Shown in pieces: positions 60,610 through 64,000 of a stretch of 64,000 nt of DNA; positions within the stretch are counted from its first letter, which is position 1; every line of letters begins with the position of its first letter. Source of the stretch: SFDP01 sp051891855 (GTDB lineage: Bacteria; Bacillota; Clostridia; Lachnospirales; Lachnospiraceae); the NCBI GenBank assembly GCA_051891855.1, contig JBJFFP010000074.1:17073-81072 (forward strand), read 5' to 3'. The notes under the pieces were generated by a model. It was given only the letters and a program-made list of their open reading frames with translations, ran no database searches and was not told where the DNA came from. The position numbers and the translations under genes were made by a program.

Positions 60610-62400
60610 TTATTCTTCTTTTTTACAAATACAGACAGACAGCTCCTCCAGCTGTTTTTCATCCACCACATCAGGCGCATTGGTCATCAGACAGGAGGCA
60701 TCCTTTACCTTGGGGAAGGCAATTACCTCACGTATGCTGTCGGCTTTCACCAACAGCATGACCAGACGATCCAGTCCGTAAGCCAGGCCTGCATGAGGCG
60801 GTACACCATACTTGAAGGCATTAAGCAAAAAGCCGAACCGGTTATAGGCCTCTTCCCTGGAAAAGCCCAATACCTCAAACATCTTTTCCTGAACCTCACT
60901 CTGGAAAATACGGACACTTCCGCCTCCCAGCTCCGTTCCGTTTAACACAATATCATAGGCCTTGGCACGAACCTTACCGGGATCCGTATCCAAAAGCGGT
61001 AAATCCTCATCCAAAGGCATAGTGAAGGGATGATGCATGGCCGTAAAGCGATTCTCCTCTTCATCCCATTCCAATAAAGGAAAATCGGTAATCCAAAGGA
61101 AGTTGAATTTATTTTCATCAATAATTCCCATCTGGGCAGCAACCTCCAGACGAAGGGCCCCCAGAACATTGTATACGATTTTGTTCTTATCTGCGGCAAA
61201 CAGCAATAAATCTCCCGGTTCTCCATCCAAAGCAGCCGTCAGAGCCTTCAGTTCCTCCTCAGTCATAAACTTGGCAAAGGAAGATTTAAAGCTTCCCTCC
61301 GGAAGAATGGCCAGATAGGCCAATCCTTTGGCTCCGTAGCCTTTGGCAAATTCCACCAAGGCATCGATTTTCTTCCTGGGCATCTCTGCCTGCCCTTTTG
61401 CATTGATTCCCCGGACGGAACCACCATTTTCCAAAGCCGAAGTAAATACTCCGAATCCGCAGCCTCTTACCACTTCCGAAACATCCGTAAGCTCCATACC
61501 GAAACGGGTATCCGGCTTATCCGAGCCGAAACGATCCATAGCCTCCTGCCAGCCCATTCTGGGGATGGGAAGGCTTATGTTAAGGCCGATGGCCTCTTTA
61601 CACACATATTGAATAAGCCGTTCATTCACCTCAATGACATCATCCACATCTACGAAGGACAGCTCCATATCCACCTGGGTAAACTCCGGCTGACGGTCAG
61701 CTCGCAAATCCTCATCACGGAAGCATTTTGCAATCTGAAAATACCGATCATAGCCGGAGCACATCAACAGCTGCTTAAACAGCTGGGGGGATTGGGGCAG
61801 GGCATAGAAGCTTCCCGGATGCACGCGGCTGGGCACCAGATAATCCCTTGCTCCCTCCGGGGTAGACTTCTGCAGAATCGGTGTTTCAATCTCCAAAAAG
61901 CCTTCTTCAGTCAAAAAGGAGCGAATCTTTGCGGCTATCCTGCTTCTTAAGATCAACTTACTCTGCAGATCCGGTCTCCGTAAATCCAGATAACGGTATT
62001 TCAGCCGGAGTTCTTCCTTCGTCTTAGAGTCTGCTTCAATGGGGAAGGGAGGCGTTTCCGCCTCGGAAAGGATTCTAAGCTCAGTGGCGCGGATTTCTAT
62101 ATCTCCCGTTTCCAAATTCTCATTAACCGCTCCGGAACGCTTTTCCACCCGTCCTACTACCGCAATGACAAACTCACTTCTCAGCTTTTCAGCCTTGCTC
62201 ATTCCTTCTGCCTGAATATCCCCCTCTTCAAAGATAATCTGTAAAAGCCCGGAACGATCCCGCAGATCCACGAAAATAATTCCGCCCTTATTTCTTTGCT
62301 TCTGTACCCATCCCATCACGGTAACCGTTTCTCCCACATGAGCTGAAGAAACCTCTGTACAGCGATGGGTTCGTTTTAAGCCTTTCATTGATTCAGCCAT
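60610..62400 (-). CDS. aspS: Aspartate--tRNA ligase
   Basis: 596 residues from ATG 62400 (GGAGGG 4 bases upstream; 12 bases inside the longest frame). An OB-fold anticodon-binding domain leads (VTVMGWVQKQRNKGG), then class II motif 2 FRDEDLRADRQPEFTQVD and motif 3 GLAYGLDRLVM, with a bacterial GAD insert between. It pairs with hisS in one run. Whether it also charges tRNA-Asn cannot be judged without the rest of the genome. Confidence 0.97.
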   Translation of the reverse strand: MAESMKGLKRTHRCTEVSSAHVGETVTVMGWVQKQRNKGGIIFVDLRDRSGLLQIIFEEGDIQAEGMSKAEKLRSEFVIAVVGRVEKRSGAVNENLETGDIEIRATELRILSEAETPPFPIEADSKTKEELRLKYRYLDLRRPDLQSKLILRSRIAAKIRSFLTEEGFLEIETPILQKSTPEGARDYLVPSRVHPGSFYALPQSPQLFKQLLMCSGYDRYFQIAKCFRDEDLRADRQPEFTQVDMELSFVDVDDVIEVNERLIQYVCKEAIGLNISLPIPRMGWQEAMDRFGSDKPDTRFGMELTDVSEVVRGCGFGVFTSALENGGSVRGINAKGQAEMPRKKIDALVEFAKGYGAKGLAYLAILPEGSFKSSFAKFMTEEELKALTAALDGEPGDLLLFAADKNKIVYNVLGALRLEVAAQMGIIDENKFNFLWITDFPLLEWDEEENRFTAMHHPFTMPLDEDLPLLDTDPGKVRAKAYDIVLNGTELGGGSVRIFQSEVQEKMFEVLGFSREEAYNRFGFLLNAFKYGVPPHAGLAYGLDRLVMLLVKADSIREVIAFPKVKDASCLMTNAPDVVDEKQLEELSVCICKKEE

Positions 62401-62454
62401 AATTCCCTCCATTAATCGGTCTTATTTCCCCGCCCTACGGCGGCCCTCCCCTAC

Positions 62455-63711
62455 TTACAGGGGATTACAGTAAAATTCCTTAAATTCCTCATAGCCTTCT
62501 TTGACAAGCTGCTCCTTCTGGAACTTCTTATTCTTATTCATACGGGCAACCAACACCTGCTCTCCCTTTTCTCTGGCCTGCTGTGCTTCACGCATAACCT
62601 GGCAAAGCCTGTCTGCCGGCATCCCTTTTTCGATCAGATAGGCAGCCTTCCTTCCGGCTCCGGGAATCTGAAAGCCATTTTCCAACAGAAGCAGTACAAT
62701 ACGCTCAAAGCCGATGGAAAATCCACAGGCCGGTGTGTCTTTTCCGGTAAAATTGCCCACCATCTTATCATACCTTCCGCCGCCGCCGCAGCTTCCGCCA
62801 AATTCAGGAATGGCAATTTCAAAAATCGTTCCCGTATAATAGGACATTCCCCGTACCAGAGTGGGGTCAAATACCATCTTAAAGTCTGCCTGTTTTACTG
62901 CCTCTACACTGGTGATGATTTCCCGGAGGCTTTCACCGATTCCTTCCTCCAGGCATGCTTTAATCTCTTCCAGCAGCCAGGCAAAGCCATCTTCGGCAGC
63001 CTCCATCCCCTTAAAAAGAGAAAGGTACTTTTCTACCGCTTCAGCCTTAAAGCCGGCTTCCTTTAATTCCTTCTCCACCCCTTCTAGGCCAATCTTATCC
63101 ATTTTGTCCAGCGTAATGAATACCCGATCATAGCTTTCCTCAGCAAAACCACTGTAGGCAGCCATGGCCTTCAGGATTCTTCTTTCATTGATTCGGATTT
63201 CAAACCCCTTAAAGCCCAGCCTTCCCAGAGTGGTGGTGGTGGCCAGGATCAACTCAATCTCTGCCAGATTGGAGGGCTCCCCCAATATATCGATATCACA
63301 CTGATAGAACTGGCGGTATCTTCCCCTCTGCGGTCTGTCTGCCCGCCATACCGGGCCAATCTGCAGTGCCTTAAAGGGAGAAGGAAGGTTTGCAGCGTTA
63401 TGGGAATAGAAACGAACCAGGGGGACGGTCAGGTCATAGCGGAGTCCGCTGTCCACCAGATCAGCCTCCGTTTCAGCCTCCTGCAGATTCAGCTTTTCTC
63501 CCCGTTTCAGAATTTTAAAAATCAGTTTCTCATTTTCACCACCCTGCTTATTGCTCAAATTGGCAATATTCTCCACACAGGGAGTTTCAATACCGGTAAA
63601 GCCAAACTGTGCATACGTTTCCTTGATTACATTGATTACATAATCACGAATCTGCATCTCCGTCGGCAGGATATCCTTCATTCCGGTAACCGGCTTTTTG
63701 CTTAATGCCAT
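62455..63711 (-). CDS. hisS: Histidine--tRNA ligase
   Basis: 418 residues. Class II motif 2 VWRADRPQRGRYRQF, His-binding motif GMSYYTGTIFE and motif 3 GFSIGFERIVL are intact, with the anticodon-binding domain at about 325-418. GGAGG precedes ATG 63711. The hisS-aspS order is common in Firmicutes. Its 250-base leader contains no T-box but does contain the palindromic element. Confidence 0.97.
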   Translation of the reverse strand: MALSKKPVTGMKDILPTEMQIRDYVINVIKETYAQFGFTGIETPCVENIANLSNKQGGENEKLIFKILKRGEKLNLQEAETEADLVDSGLRYDLTVPLVRFYSHNAANLPSPFKALQIGPVWRADRPQRGRYRQFYQCDIDILGEPSNLAEIELILATTTTLGRLGFKGFEIRINERRILKAMAAYSGFAEESYDRVFITLDKMDKIGLEGVEKELKEAGFKAEAVEKYLSLFKGMEAAEDGFAWLLEEIKACLEEGIGESLREIITSVEAVKQADFKMVFDPTLVRGMSYYTGTIFEIAIPEFGGSCGGGGRYDKMVGNFTGKDTPACGFSIGFERIVLLLLENGFQIPGAGRKAAYLIEKGMPADRLCQVMREAQQAREKGEQVLVARMNKNKKFQKEQLVKEGYEEFKEFYCNPL

Positions 63712-63750
63712 CTTCTTTCCTCCTGCACCTTATTTTCCTTTTTATCACTA

Positions 63751-63956
63751 TTTAATGATACCAGGGGCAAAAGGTCTGAACCCACATGAGCTTGCTCAAA
63801 TGTGGGTGAATGTCCTTGAGACCCGCCAAAATATGAGCTTAAAAGTGGGGCGTAAGCACCACGATATGCGAATATTTTGCAGGATTGTGGGAGTACGAAG
63901 TACGTAACAATCCGTAGGTATCATAGTTAGGGGCTTTTGACCCTAGTATCATTTAA
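63751..63956. repeat. Multi-stem palindromic element with terminal inverted repeats
   Basis: The ends, 63751-63774 and 63933-63956, are inverted copies matching at 20 of 24 positions, and TTTAA flanks the TGATAC/GTATCA ends on both sides like a 5-bp target duplication. Inside are GGTCT/AGACC (63773, 63819) around CCCACAT/ATGTGGG (63781, 63800), CAAAATAT/ATATTTTG (63827, 63872) around GTGG/CCAC with a GTAA loop (63845-63862), and GGATTGT/ACAATCC (63882, 63907) around GTAC-GAA-GTAC. ATGATACC also pairs with GGTATCAT at 63917. It has no coding frame of note. It could be a MITE-like mobile element, a structured RNA, or both; the GNRA-like GTAA loop is on plus. Confidence 0.7.
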
Positions 63957-63969
63957 TTTAATCTATAGC

Positions 63970-63998
63970 ATTGTACATTGTTTTGCAAGAAACTACAA
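63970..63998 (-). promoter_or_regulatory. Candidate sigma-A promoter of hisS-aspS
   Basis: Minus strand TTGTAG (63993-63998), 17-bp spacer, TACAAT (63970-63975). The start would be just before the palindromic element, which would be part of the hisS leader RNA. Confidence 0.5.
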
Positions 63999-64000
63999 GC

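Noticed and set aside
63712..64000. T-box leader upstream of hisS
   Set aside because: No AGGGTGGNACCGCG antiterminator motif on the minus strand; the leader holds the palindromic element instead.
1..64000. tRNA or rRNA genes, CRISPR array, insertion sequence, prophage
   Set aside because: No T-loop/acceptor patterns, no regularly spaced repeats, no transposase or integrase frame was found on reading both strands.

Overview
The window looks like the chromosome of a low-to-moderate GC, spore-forming Gram-positive anaerobe of the Clostridia, most likely a Lachnospiraceae member (Blautia-like). The reasons are spoIVA, Bacillus/Clostridium-type housekeeping synteny, strong GGAGG ribosome binding sites, sigma-A promoters close to TTGACA-17-TATAAT, a ptsH-ptsI pair and a pta-ackA acetate pathway. 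The genus is inference. Almost every gene lies on the minus strand; only three (MBL hydrolase, divergent PRPP-synthetase-like gene, tmcAL) are on plus. I see no rRNA, tRNA, CRISPR array, insertion sequence or prophage.

Layout from low to high coordinate: an XpaC-like gene cut by the left edge, then spoIVA and a DUF3048 lipoprotein (1-3746). A long minus run from DUF512 through der, plsY, gpsA, moxR, a VWA gene and tyrS ends in an orphan SMI1/KNR4 gene (4492-12653). A divergent PRPP-synthetase-like gene and a large OmpR-type two-component system follow (12789-17242). The ribosome/secretion block ylxM-ffh-rpsP-khpA-rimM-trmD-rplS-lepB-rbgA-lepB-rnhB-ylqG-ylqH-yraN-pgeF runs from 27508 down to 17324 and matches Bacillus subtilis gene order closely. 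Next come an orphan ASKHA/ferredoxin activator, a YitT membrane protein, a diguanylate cyclase and ilvA (27610-33135), then plsX-acpP-rnc-smc-ftsY (39721 down to 33171).

A signalling operon (44143 down to 39861) encodes a cysteine-rich protein of unknown function, a tandem HD-GYP protein and a YesM/YesN two-component system without the usual transporter; it is the best candidate here for an undescribed system. Then rpmF, DUF177 (yceD), ackA and pta, with tmcAL divergent. A housekeeping run from polA down through coaE, a long FtsA-like ATPase, a WalJ-type MBL protein, an ACT protein and a PFL/DUF711 protein ends in a phage-type 97-residue gene. The last block holds nagB, ptsH, ptsI, aspS and hisS.

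Upstream of hisS is a 200-bp multi-stem palindromic element with imperfect terminal inverted repeats flanked by TTTAA direct repeats; it lies inside the predicted hisS leader. Other unusual points are an HPr with arginine in place of regulatory Ser46, a PolA with a degenerate proofreading domain, an FtsA-like protein with C-terminal beta-grasp-like repeats, a terminator that shares bases with the next promoter's -35 box, and exact 21-bp-phased direct repeats upstream of the signalling operon.
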